A stretch of DNA of 64,000 nt, from NCBI GenBank assembly GCA_963766345.1, contig CAVXZL010000012.1:558001-622000 (forward strand). Reading direction: 5' to 3'. Every line of letters starts with the position of its first letter. The stretch's first letter is position 1. The DNA is from DASVFB01 sp963766345 (GTDB taxonomy: Bacteria > Actinomycetota > Thermoleophilia > Gaiellales > Gaiellaceae). Both the position numbers and the translations under genes were made by a program. Positions 43,539-51,442 of this stretch are shown piece by piece. Below the pieces are notes generated by a model that worked only from the letters and a program-made list of their open reading frames with translations, was not told the origin of the DNA and ran no database searches.

Positions 43539-43901
43539 TCAGGCGACGACGTGGATCGTCGCGGAGACGCCGAGGTTCCCGCCGCCGCAGCGGGCGCTAA
43601 CGCCGTAGTTGCCCACCGCCTTCGTGCTCGGGATGCGCGGGCGGATCCCGAACTTCCCTCCGGCGCGAACCCGCGCGAGGACCGCGGGCAGGCCGGCGAA
43701 GTCGTGCGTGTGCGCGAAGGCTTTCGAGATGATCGTCACCGCGTCGCCGACCGGGCACCCGTCGGCGTTGCCGCGGACGATCACGCGGTGGCCGCGATGA
43801 ACCGGGGACGGCGCGACGGTCAACGAGGTCGCGGCCGTGACCGCGCCCGCCAGCGCCAAAGCAGCGATCGCGGTGCCTGCCGCGAGCGTCGCGCTCCTCA
43901 T
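43539..43901 (-). CDS. Small secreted protein of unknown function
   Basis: A 120-residue protein starting at ATG 43901, overlapping the MqnA stop by four bases. The first 24 residues are a signal peptide (SATLAAGTAIAALALAGAVTAA). The mature part is one beta-rich Ig-like domain with APSPVHRGHRVIVRGN at the start and two Cys (C49 in DGCPVGD, and C108 in ARCGGG) that could form a disulfide. No metal or haem motif. It is part of the menaquinone/bc operon by position, and no function is inferred. Confidence 0.65.
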   Translation of the reverse strand: MRSATLAAGTAIAALALAGAVTAATSLTVAPSPVHRGHRVIVRGNADGCPVGDAVTIISKAFAHTHDFAGLPAVLARVRAGGKFGIRPRIPSTKAVGNYGVSARCGGGNLGVSATIHVVA

Positions 43902-44674
43902 CGGGAGACGACGCTATCAGCGGCCGCAGACGAGACGAAGCGCAACTCGGGCACGCGCTCCAGCTCGCCGACCTCGTGCGCGAGCTCGAGGAACGTCAAC
44001 AGGCCGGCGCGCTCGCGGGGGCCGAACGAGTAGCGCAGCTTCTCGAAGTAGCGCGCGAGGAACCCGGCCGGATAGCCGTAGCGCTCCGCGGCCTCGAACG
44101 CGAGCGTCTCGGGCTCCGTGCGCGCCGCACGCACGGACGCGACGAGCGCGTCCTGCAGCTCGAGCAGGCCATCGGCGGCAGGCTCCGGCGCGGCCCAGAC
44201 GGCGAACACCATCGGCAGGCCCGTTCGCTCGAGCCAGAGACGGCCGAGGTCGTAGTGCGGCGTCGGATCCTCGAACGCCGACTTGAGCGCAGCGTCGCCG
44301 ATGAGGAGCCGCGCGTCGGCGGGATCGTCGAAGCCCACGAGACTCGCCTCGGGCAGCAACACCTTCGTCAGGACGACCGACGTCGCCGACTCGGGCGTCA
44401 CGGCGACCGTGCGCACGTGCTCGAGCGGCTTCTTCGAGACGAGCTGGATCGAGTCGACGGCGCCCTCCGACGACACGCAGAGCCGCGGCAGCATGCGCAG
44501 CCGGTCGGCGTGGCGTGCGTACTCGATCGACGAGATCGGCGCGATGTCGAGCTCGCCGGAGATCAACTGGCGGTTGAGCGCGGTCGGGACGCCCTGCACC
44601 TCGTGCGCTTCCGCGTCGAGGCGGAAGAAGACCGGCGCCATGTTCACGTACGAGATGCGTCCGAGGCGGATCAT
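43898..44674 (-). CDS. mqnA: Menaquinone biosynthesis chorismate dehydratase (MqnA)
   Basis: A 258-residue periplasmic-binding-fold enzyme of the futalosine pathway. ATG 44674 (MIRLGRISYVNMAP) overlaps the VOC gene stop (ATGA). The N-terminus IRLGRISYVN and GELDIAPISSIEYARH (about 45-60) are MqnA hallmarks; LLIGDAALKS follows. MqnA dehydrates chorismate to 3-enolpyruvylbenzoate. MqnD shares the fold but begins differently. It is the first committed step of the pathway completed by MqnC on the other strand. Confidence 0.9.
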   Translation of the reverse strand: MIRLGRISYVNMAPVFFRLDAEAHEVQGVPTALNRQLISGELDIAPISSIEYARHADRLRMLPRLCVSSEGAVDSIQLVSKKPLEHVRTVAVTPESATSVVLTKVLLPEASLVGFDDPADARLLIGDAALKSAFEDPTPHYDLGRLWLERTGLPMVFAVWAAPEPAADGLLELQDALVASVRAARTEPETLAFEAAERYGYPAGFLARYFEKLRYSFGPRERAGLLTFLELAHEVGELERVPELRFVSSAAADSVVSR

Positions 44675-45087
44675 TCGCGTTGCCACTCGAAGAACGTCAT
44701 GAGGTTGCCGTCGAGGTCGAGTGTGGCGAACTCGCGCGTGCCGAAATCCGTCGTCGCCACGCCCTCCCGCGAGACCGGGTGCAGGACGTCGCCCCGGCCG
44801 AGCTCGCCGAAGAGATCGTCGACGCCGTCGACGAGAATGCGGCAGCTCGCCGTTCCCGCGATGAACGACTCGGCGCCGGAGCTGACGGGACGCTCGAGCA
44901 GGTCACGATCTCGCCAGCTCTCGTCCGAGGCTTCCCACAGATGAAGGACGGCGGCGTCGCGGCTCATCACCGCAAAGCCTGCGTCCTGGTGGAGGACATC
45001 GAAGCCGAGTCGGTCGCGATAGAACTTGACGGCCCGCGCAGCGTCGCGCACGGGCAGCGCCGGAATCGTCTGGCTGAGCGCCGTCAC
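44671..45087 (-). CDS. VOC-fold protein (bleomycin-resistance-like)
   Basis: A 138-residue protein, GTG 45087, overlapping both the polyprenyl synthase stop and the MqnA start. A single VOC/Glo-EDI-BRP domain: IPALPVRDAARAVKFYRDRLGF at the start and EFATLDLDGNLMTFFEW at the end, like Shble-type antibiotic-binding proteins. The usual metal His and Glu are not all present, so binding rather than catalysis is likely. In the middle of a quinone operon it may bind a naphthoquinone intermediate, but this is only inferred from position. Confidence 0.75.
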   Translation of the reverse strand: MTALSQTIPALPVRDAARAVKFYRDRLGFDVLHQDAGFAVMSRDAAVLHLWEASDESWRDRDLLERPVSSGAESFIAGTASCRILVDGVDDLFGELGRGDVLHPVSREGVATTDFGTREFATLDLDGNLMTFFEWQRE

Positions 45088-45992
45088 GACCTGCGCTCCA
45101 GCACTGCGGCCACGATCGCCTCGAGCTCCTTGCGGTGCGAGCCGTCGAGCGCCGTCCGTGCGCGCTCCGCGTACTCGATCGCGAGCACGCGCGAGCGCTC
45201 GAGCGCGCCGGTCTGTGCAACGCGAACGAGCGCTCCCTCCTGCGGCCCGCCGGCGAGCGCGCCGTGGACGACCTCGTCCTCCTGCGCGGCGAGGATCAGC
45301 GGCAGCGTCGGCGTGCCGTCGCGGAGGTCCGTGCCGGCGACCTTGCCCGTCTCGATCGTCTGTCCCGTGCAGTCGAGGATGTCGTCCACGATCTGGAACA
45401 CGATGCCGAGGTTCGCGCCGAACTCGCGCAGCGACTCGCCGCCGCCGAGGACGCACGCGGCTTCGAAGAGCTTCGCCGTCTTGAGCGCGCAGCGCTCGAG
45501 ATACGCCTCGACGCTCGTGTCCGCGTCGTGCCGCTGGCGGCGCTGAATCGTCTCGCCGCGGACCAGACCGAGCGCCGCGTCGGCGAGGATCTCGACGGCA
45601 CGAAGGTCACCGGCCGCCGAGAGCTCGGCGAACGCACGCGCGAAGAGGTAGTCGCCCGTCGCGCGCGCGACGTCCACCCCGTGCGCGGACCAGACCGACG
45701 CGTTGCCGCGGCGCACCTCCGCGCGGTCGATCAGGTCGTCGTGCACGAGCGTCGCCATGTGCAAGAGCTCGACCGCGATGCCGGCAGCGAAAGGAGGTTC
45801 GCCGTTCTCGGGCGCGCTGAGGAAGACGAGAACCGGACGGAGACGCTTGCCGCCCGCGGCGAGCGACTCCTTCCCGACCGCGGCGACGACGCCGGGGTGC
45901 GCCTCGACGGCGCGTTCCAGGCGCGCCTCGAGAACGTCGAGATACGCGTCGAGCCCGCGCGCCGCGCGGATGTCGGCCAGCGCGGACGTCAT
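45084..45992 (-). CDS. Polyprenyl diphosphate synthase
   Basis: A 302-residue trans-prenyltransferase, ATG 45992, overlapping MenG's stop by four bases. The first Asp-rich motif is in HMATLVHDDLIDRAE (DDLID) and the second in IVFQIVDDILDCTG (DDILD). KRLRPVL and LKTAKLFEAA are also family segments. It lengthens isoprenyl diphosphate for the menaquinone side chain (heptaprenyl/octaprenyl type, as in HepT/IspB). Chain length cannot be set exactly; residues before the first DDxxD are small. Confidence 0.92.
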   Translation of the reverse strand: MTSALADIRAARGLDAYLDVLEARLERAVEAHPGVVAAVGKESLAAGGKRLRPVLVFLSAPENGEPPFAAGIAVELLHMATLVHDDLIDRAEVRRGNASVWSAHGVDVARATGDYLFARAFAELSAAGDLRAVEILADAALGLVRGETIQRRQRHDADTSVEAYLERCALKTAKLFEAACVLGGGESLREFGANLGIVFQIVDDILDCTGQTIETGKVAGTDLRDGTPTLPLILAAQEDEVVHGALAGGPQEGALVRVAQTGALERSRVLAIEYAERARTALDGSHRKELEAIVAAVLERRS

Positions 45993-46708
45993 TCCCTCAC
46001 CCCCGTGTGCAGCGCCACGATCCCCCCTGCGAACAGCCGGTACTCGACTTCGCGAAAGCCTGCCATCTGCGCGGCGAGGTCGTCCGGCCCCGGGAAGCGG
46101 CGCACGCTCGCGGGGAGGTACGTGTAAGCCTCGCCGCCGGGCAGCACCTTGCCGAGCAGCGGCACGATGCGGTCGAACCACAGCGAGTAGAAGACGCGCA
46201 GCAGGCCGCGCGGGCGGGTGATCTCGAGGATGCCGAGGCGACCGCCCGGCCGGAGCACGCGGCGCAGCTCCTCGATCGCTCCGGGAAGATCGGCCACGTT
46301 GCGGACGCCGAAGCCGACCGTCGCGGCGTCGAACGACTCGTCGCCGAACGGCAGCGCGAGCAGGTCGCCGCGCGTCCACTCGAGGTCCGGCGCCTTGCGA
46401 CGCGCGCGCTCGAGCATCGCCTCCGAGAAGTCGAGGCCCGTCACGTTCGCGCCGGCCTTTGCGGCGATGATCGCGAGATCGCCGGTGCCGCAGGCCGCGT
46501 CGAGCACGCGGTCGCCGGGCTTTACGACCGCGCGAACGGTCGCGCGACGCCAGCGCTGGTCGAGCCCGGCGGTCATGACCCGGTTCATCACGTCGTAGAC
46601 GGGCGCGATCCGGTCGAACATGGTCTGCACGCGCTCGGGCGGCAGCGTGCCGGTTTCCACGCTCCCGTTCGGACGATCTTGGCCTTGTATGGACAAGGCC
46701 AAGGTCAT
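45989..46708 (-). CDS. menG: Demethylmenaquinone methyltransferase
   Basis: A 239-residue SAM-dependent C-methyltransferase of the UbiE/MenG family. ATG 46708 overlaps the UbiX stop (ATGA). The family start FDRIAPVYDVMNRVMTAGLDQRWRR is at about residues 31-55, SAM motif I is VLDAACGTGDLA and the signature TVGFGVRNVAD follows, with ITRP near motif post-III. The final step of menaquinone synthesis. The first 20 or so codons contain an 11-bp perfect hairpin (46678-46703) that could limit translation initiation. Confidence 0.93.
   Translation of the reverse strand: MTLALSIQGQDRPNGSVETGTLPPERVQTMFDRIAPVYDVMNRVMTAGLDQRWRRATVRAVVKPGDRVLDAACGTGDLAIIAAKAGANVTGLDFSEAMLERARRKAPDLEWTRGDLLALPFGDESFDAATVGFGVRNVADLPGAIEELRRVLRPGGRLGILEITRPRGLLRVFYSLWFDRIVPLLGKVLPGGEAYTYLPASVRRFPGPDDLAAQMAGFREVEYRLFAGGIVALHTGVRE
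46678..46703 (-). promoter_or_regulatory. Perfect 11-bp hairpin at the menG start
   Basis: On the coding strand CTTGGCCTTGT and ACAAGGCCAAG pair perfectly around a CCAT loop, starting five bases after the menG ATG and encoding codons 3-10. It lies just past the ubiX/menG ATGA overlap. Ribosomes reading through ubiX would melt it, so it may enforce translational coupling. It may equally be a coding coincidence. On the plus strand the loop reads ATGG. Confidence 0.45.
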
Positions 46709-47292
46709 GTCCCCCAGCGCTTGACGAGCGCGTTGTCGAGCCCGAGCTGGTCGAGCGCACGGCCGACGATGAAATCGACGAGGTCCTCCACGGACTCGGC
46801 TCCGTGGTAGAAGCCCGGCGCGAGGAAGAGGATCGTCGCGCCGGCCCGCTTCGCCGCGAGCATCGTCTCGAGGTGGATCGTCGAAAGCGGCGTCTCCCGC
46901 GGCATCAGCACGAGCTTGCGCTCCTCCTTCAGCGCCACCGAAGCCGCACGATGGACGAGGTTCTGCATCGCGCCGGAGGCGATCGTCGCGAGCGTCGACA
47001 TCGAGCACGGGCAGACGACGTACCCGTCGACCTTTGCCGAGCCGCTCGCGTACGGAGAGCCCCAGTCGCCCGGGTCGTACACCGTCACGGCGTCGCCGGC
47101 GCCCTCGGTCATTCGCGCGAGCACCTCGTCGCGCGGCAGTCGTGGATCGCCGTAGACCTCGGTGCCGATGACCTCGATGCCGGAGCTCGAGGCGCACACG
47201 CCGACCTCGCACTCCGCGGCGACGAGCGCCTGCAACAGCCGGACCGCGTAGGGCGCGCCCGAGGCGCCGGTTATGCCGAGGAAGATACGCAC
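46705..47292 (-). CDS. ubiX: UbiX-type flavin prenyltransferase
   Basis: A 195-residue flavoprotein, ATG 47292. The start RIFLGITGASGAPYAVRLL is typical, and the SPLSTIHLETML-like segment (ETPLSTIHLETM) contains the prenyl/FMN phosphate-binding region. UbiX attaches a dimethylallyl group to FMN to make prenyl-FMN, the cofactor of UbiD. UbiD is encoded in the same operon, so the pair (MqnM/MqnL-type) probably decarboxylates a menaquinone intermediate. Confidence 0.92.
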   Translation of the reverse strand: MRIFLGITGASGAPYAVRLLQALVAAECEVGVCASSSGIEVIGTEVYGDPRLPRDEVLARMTEGAGDAVTVYDPGDWGSPYASGSAKVDGYVVCPCSMSTLATIASGAMQNLVHRAASVALKEERKLVLMPRETPLSTIHLETMLAAKRAGATILFLAPGFYHGAESVEDLVDFIVGRALDQLGLDNALVKRWGT

Positions 47293-47304
47293 TCGCCCGC
47301 CATG

Positions 47305-48126
47305 CTATTTCGCTCCCTTTGACGCGGCGAGGAAGATGCCGATGTTGCGGATGTTCTCCGCGCTGCCGAGGTTGCCGAACACCGGCATGACGGTGTTGTT
47401 GTACTTGCGCGGGTTGCTGACGTAGGACGAGAAGAACTCCGCGCCCTGGCCGCTCGCGCCGATCGCGCTCAGATCCGGTGCGCCGAGGTTCGAGGAGCCG
47501 GTACCGAGATAGGTGTGGCACGACGTACAGCCGGACTGCGCGAAGATCTTCGCGCCGGCGACCGCCTTCGCGTCGTTCTTGAAGCCCTGTCGATCCGCCC
47601 ACACCGGAACCGCCTGAACGACCTCGCTCGCGAGCGCCTCCTTCGCCGTCGCCCCCTTGTACGTGAGCACGCCCATCGAGAGCACGACGAGGATCGCGGC
47701 GACGAGCGCGACCGGGCGCCGAGAGATCCGCCGCTCTGTCCGCAGATCGACGAACGGAAGCGCGATCAGCAGTATGAGGCAGATCGTCGGGATGCCGACC
47801 GTCCCGAGAATCACCGACTCGGGCCACTTGAAGATCCGCAGCAGATAGAAGAGGAAGTAGAAGTACCAGTCGGGCCGCGGCACGAAGTTCGTCGTGCCGG
47901 GGTCGGCCTTGTCGGTGTACACGGCGCCGAGCCAGCCGGTGAAGTCGCTCGCCGTCTGGTCGGCCGTCAGCTTCCAGATGCACGCCAGCGCGATGATCAC
48001 CAGCACCACGACGAGGCTCATCACCGTGTCGTGGAACATCGCGAACGGGAAGAACGGCTTGCCGCGCCGGTCGACGTCGTCCTTGTAGCGCTTGAACCCC
48101 GCGCGGCGTTCGTCGATCGAGGCCAT
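47305..48126 (-). CDS. qcrC: Cytochrome b C-terminal domain fused to cytochrome c
   Basis: A 273-residue subunit of a bc-type complex, ATG 48126 overlapping the cytochrome b stop (TAATG). Residues 30-150 hold three membrane helices and the PDWYF motif (85-89), the PEWY-type Qo-site loop of subunit IV/PetD. The tail has one haem c motif C190-x-x-C193-H194 (GCTSCH) with Met217 (TVMPVF) as likely sixth ligand. Such b/c fusions are known as QcrC in Bacillus. It passes electrons from the Rieske centre out of the quinol oxidising complex. Confidence 0.92.
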   Translation of the reverse strand: MASIDERRAGFKRYKDDVDRRGKPFFPFAMFHDTVMSLVVVLVIIALACIWKLTADQTASDFTGWLGAVYTDKADPGTTNFVPRPDWYFYFLFYLLRIFKWPESVILGTVGIPTICLILLIALPFVDLRTERRISRRPVALVAAILVVLSMGVLTYKGATAKEALASEVVQAVPVWADRQGFKNDAKAVAGAKIFAQSGCTSCHTYLGTGSSNLGAPDLSAIGASGQGAEFFSSYVSNPRKYNNTVMPVFGNLGSAENIRNIGIFLAASKGAK

Positions 48127-48911
48127 TACCGAATGCCTCTGCGGCGCGGCCGCGTGAGCCCGGCGCGCGGCGGGACCTCTTCGCGCTCCGCTCCTGCGCC
48201 TTGCTTCGACCAGGGGTTCGGCGAGACGCCGAGGCGCACGACGAGGTACAGGTGAAGGCCGATCATCGCGATCAGCGCGCCTGGGATGAGCAGCATGTGC
48301 AGCGCGTAGAAGCGGCTGAGCGTGTCCGGACCGATCTCTGCGCCTCCCCGGAGGAACGACGCGAGGAACGGCCCGACGAACGGCCCGGTGCCGTTGATGT
48401 TGATCCCGACGACGCTCGCCCAGTACGCGGTCTGATCCCACGGCAGCAGGTAACCGGTGAACCCCTCGAACATCCCCGTCGCGAGAATGAGCACGCCGAT
48501 GATCCAGTTCAGCTCGCGCGGATACTTGTAGGCGCCGAACAGGAAGACGCGCGCCATGTGGAAGAACATGAGGATGATGAAGACGCTCGCGCCCCAGCGG
48601 TGCATGCCGCGCACGAGCCAGCCGAGCGTGAGGTCGTTCGTGATCTGCTGGATGGACTCGTACGCCTTGTCCGGATCCGGCTTGTAGTACATCGCGAGGA
48701 TCGTGCCGGTGAGCGTTTGCACGATGAACGCCGTCAGCGTCGCGGAGCCCAGCGTGTGCCACCACCCGATGTCGTGCGGCACCTTCCGGAAGAGGAAGTA
48801 CTTGATGCCGCCGACGAGGCCCGACCGCTCCTCGAGCCAGTCGATCGGGTAGCTCGCGACCTGAACGACGCGCGGCTGCTGCTTGCGCTTCTTGGGCGCG
48901 ACGGTCGCCAT
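48126..48911 (-). CDS. qcrB: Cytochrome b6-type subunit
   Basis: A 261-residue membrane protein with four helices, ATG 48911 overlapping the Rieske stop (ATGA). Haem ligands are H104 and H118 (helix B) and H205 and H220 (helix D). Fourteen residues separate the second pair, the b6 spacing rather than the 13 of mitochondrial cytochrome b. GIKYFLFRKVP may carry an equivalent to the haem cn-binding Cys region, but no Cys is present. It forms the quinol oxidising core with the Rieske and b/c subunits. Confidence 0.93.
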   Translation of the reverse strand: MATVAPKKRKQQPRVVQVASYPIDWLEERSGLVGGIKYFLFRKVPHDIGWWHTLGSATLTAFIVQTLTGTILAMYYKPDPDKAYESIQQITNDLTLGWLVRGMHRWGASVFIILMFFHMARVFLFGAYKYPRELNWIIGVLILATGMFEGFTGYLLPWDQTAYWASVVGININGTGPFVGPFLASFLRGGAEIGPDTLSRFYALHMLLIPGALIAMIGLHLYLVVRLGVSPNPWSKQGAGAEREEVPPRAGLTRPRRRGIR

Positions 48912-49864
48912 CAGTGGGGCGGCTGCACCGGGTAGAGCCAGCCTTCGGGCCCGTCGACGTGCTGGCCGGGGCCGGTGAGCGGATACGCGTGGATCTCCGC
49001 CGCGGCGCCGGTGCCGTCGACGTGGGAGACGCTGTACGCGCCGAGCAGCACGAGCCGACCGTGGTTGATCTCGTACTCGAAGCGATCGAGCGCGCGCACG
49101 GGCGGGCCGGCGGTGCGGTTCCCTTCCTGGTCGTACTGACCGCCGTGGCACGGGCAGCCGAAGCCGCCGGCGGGGATCATCGGGATGATCGTCACGTTCT
49201 TGCCGCCCGCGGTCTTCTGGTTCTTCTTCTTGTCGTCGAGCACCGGCCCGTTCGGCTGCACCGGACAGCCCAGGTGGGCACAACGGTTCGACAGGATCGT
49301 GAAGCTCGGTCCCTTGTCCGTTGCGCCGTTGTTGCGGATGTAGGCGGTACGGCGAGACACTTCGCCCGCAGCCGGATCGCGGAAGAACGTCGCGATCACG
49401 AACTGGTTCTCGGGGAAGTTCGTGATCGGCCCGAGGTCGACCTTCTTCGGGTGCTGGTTCACGAACGCCGGCGCCACCATGAAGCCGATCGCGGGGACGG
49501 TCACGATGCCGCCGATCAGCGCGCCGATGCCGAGCGTCGACGCCTCGAGGAAGACCGAGCGCGGGTACTTCTCGACCTCCTCGTCCGACATCACCGGCAT
49601 CGCGGGCCCGAGCTCGTCCGCGGGCGGGGCCCCGTCGGTCGGCGCCGGCGGCCGAGTCTCGGGCTGCACGTCGGCCGGAGGCGTCGAGTAGCCGCGCGTC
49701 GCGTCGCGGATCCAGAGCGTCGCGCAGAAGACCGCGATCGCCGCTCCGACCACGGCCACGATCCAGCTGATGACGATCCCGACGAGGACGCATGCGATGC
49801 CGATCGCGAAGCCGATCGGCCAGAGGCTCGCCCCGGGAAGATGTTGGTCGCGCTTCGGTTCCAT
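48911..49864 (-). CDS. qcrA: Rieske 2Fe-2S protein of the bc complex
   Basis: A 317-residue protein, ATG 49864 (a TTG two codons earlier is possible). Two N-terminal helices (about 16-50), a cytoplasmic Pro-rich linker, a third helix (about 108-130) and a C-terminal Rieske domain. Cluster ligands C195-x-H197 and C239-H240, with disulfide Cys C200 and C237. The 36 residues between the two boxes include a Lys-rich insertion (DDKKKNQK), longer than usual. The three-helix anchor is the actinobacterial plan. It carries electrons from quinol to cytochrome c. Confidence 0.93.
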   Translation of the reverse strand: MEPKRDQHLPGASLWPIGFAIGIACVLVGIVISWIVAVVGAAIAVFCATLWIRDATRGYSTPPADVQPETRPPAPTDGAPPADELGPAMPVMSDEEVEKYPRSVFLEASTLGIGALIGGIVTVPAIGFMVAPAFVNQHPKKVDLGPITNFPENQFVIATFFRDPAAGEVSRRTAYIRNNGATDKGPSFTILSNRCAHLGCPVQPNGPVLDDKKKNQKTAGGKNVTIIPMIPAGGFGCPCHGGQYDQEGNRTAGPPVRALDRFEYEINHGRLVLLGAYSVSHVDGTGAAAEIHAYPLTGPGQHVDGPEGWLYPVQPPH

Positions 49865-49886
49865 GGTCAACGACTCGGTTCCGCGG

Positions 49887-51400
49887 TCAACGACGCACCA
49901 GTCGACGCGTCGCCGAACTCTGCCGCATTTGCCCGTTCCGTGCAGCGGGATCGAGCGCGATCCCGTACTCGGCCCAGCGGCCCGACACGAGGTCGCGTAC
50001 CTCGGGGCTCATCTCGATCTCCGGAGGCCATTCGCGCGTCCCTTCCTCGGGGCCCTTGTGTGTCGCGTCGATGCCGAGCTTGCCGCCGTAGAACTGCCGC
50101 GTCGGCGCGTGGTCGAGGTGGTCGAGCGGGCCTTCGGTCAGCATCACGTCTCTCGCCGGATCGACGTTCGCGCCGACACGGAAGAACACCTCCTCGTAGT
50201 CGTGCACGTCGACCCACTCGTCGACGACGACGACCGCCTTCGTGAGCGACAGCAGGCCGAGCCCCCAGATCGCGTGCATCACCTTCTGCGCGTGGCCGGG
50301 GAACCGCTTGCGGATCGAGACGATCGCGCAGTTGTGGAAGGCGCCCGCGACGGGGAGGTCGTAGTCGACGAGCTCCGGCACGCTCATGCGGATCGCCGGA
50401 AGGAAGATGCGCTCGGTCGCCTTGCCGAGCCAGGCGTCCTCCTGCGGCGGCTTGCCGACGACGATCGACGGATAGATCGCGTCCCGCCGCATCGTGATCG
50501 CCGTGACGTGGAAGACGGGGAACGGCTCGACGGGCGTGTAATAGCCGGTGTGGTCGCCGAACGGGCCCTCCGGCGCGAGATCGCCCTGCTCGACATAGCC
50601 CTCGAGCACGATCTCCGCGTTGGCGGGCACGTCGACGGCGACGGTCTTCGCGCGTACGAGCTCGACCGGCGAGCCCTTGAGGAAGCCGGCGAGCATGAAC
50701 TCGTCCACGTGCTTCGGCAACGGCGCCGAAGCCGAGTACGCGCTCACGGGATCGAGCCCGAGCGCGACGGCGACCTCGAGCCTCCCGTTCGCGAACAGAT
50801 AGTCCGCGCGGCCGTCCTTGTGGATCTGCCAGTGCATCAGCGTCGTACGCCTGTCGACTTTCTGCATGCGGTACATGCCGACGTTGCGCGTGCCGTCGCG
50901 CGGGTCGTGCGTGATCACCGCCGGGAGCGTGATGAACGGCGCCGGGTCACCCGGCCAGCAGCGCTGGATCGGCAAGAGGTCGAGGTCGACGTCGTCGCCC
51001 GTGAGGACGACGTCATGCACGGGGCCGCCGCGTACGGTCTTCGGGCGCGAGTCGGCGATCGACTTCAGCTTCTGCAGGCCGCGAACCTTCGCGACGAGAC
51101 CCTCGGGCGGCTGCATCTCGAGCACGTCGCCGAGCCTGCGCCCGACGTCGTCGAGCGACGATGCGCCGAAGCGAGGCACATCCGACGCTCCGTCCCGAAC
51201 TGGTTGATCAGCAGCGGGTGGCGCGCGCCCTTGACGTTCTCGAAGAGGAGCGCCGGGCCGCCGGAGCGGACGACGCGGTCGTTGATCTCGGTGATCTCGA
51301 GGTCGGCGTCGACCTCGGCGGCAATGCGAACGAGCTCGCCCTCGCGCTCGAGGAGCGCGATCCACGCCCGTAGGTCGGCGGGAACCGCCATCGCGTCCAT
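49887..51400 (-). pseudogene. ubiD: UbiD-family decarboxylase (MqnL-type), one frameshift
   Basis: About 504 residues. ATG 51400 (MDAMAVPADLRAW) begins the N-terminal domain, which reads well up to FGTERRMCLA. The frame then changes at about 51177, where one base seems to be missing, and continues FGASSLDDVGRRLGDVL to TAG/TGA 49887. Prenyl-FMN binding residues of the family lie in HWQIHKDG and GPFGDHTGYYTP, and the acid-base Glu is in EGYVEQGDLAPEGPFG. The rest is intact, so an assembly error is likely. It would decarboxylate a menaquinone intermediate with prenyl-FMN from UbiX. Confidence 0.82.
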
Positions 51401-51442
51401 CCTACGCACGCGCCTCGCCCTTGCGATACAGCTAGACGGCAC

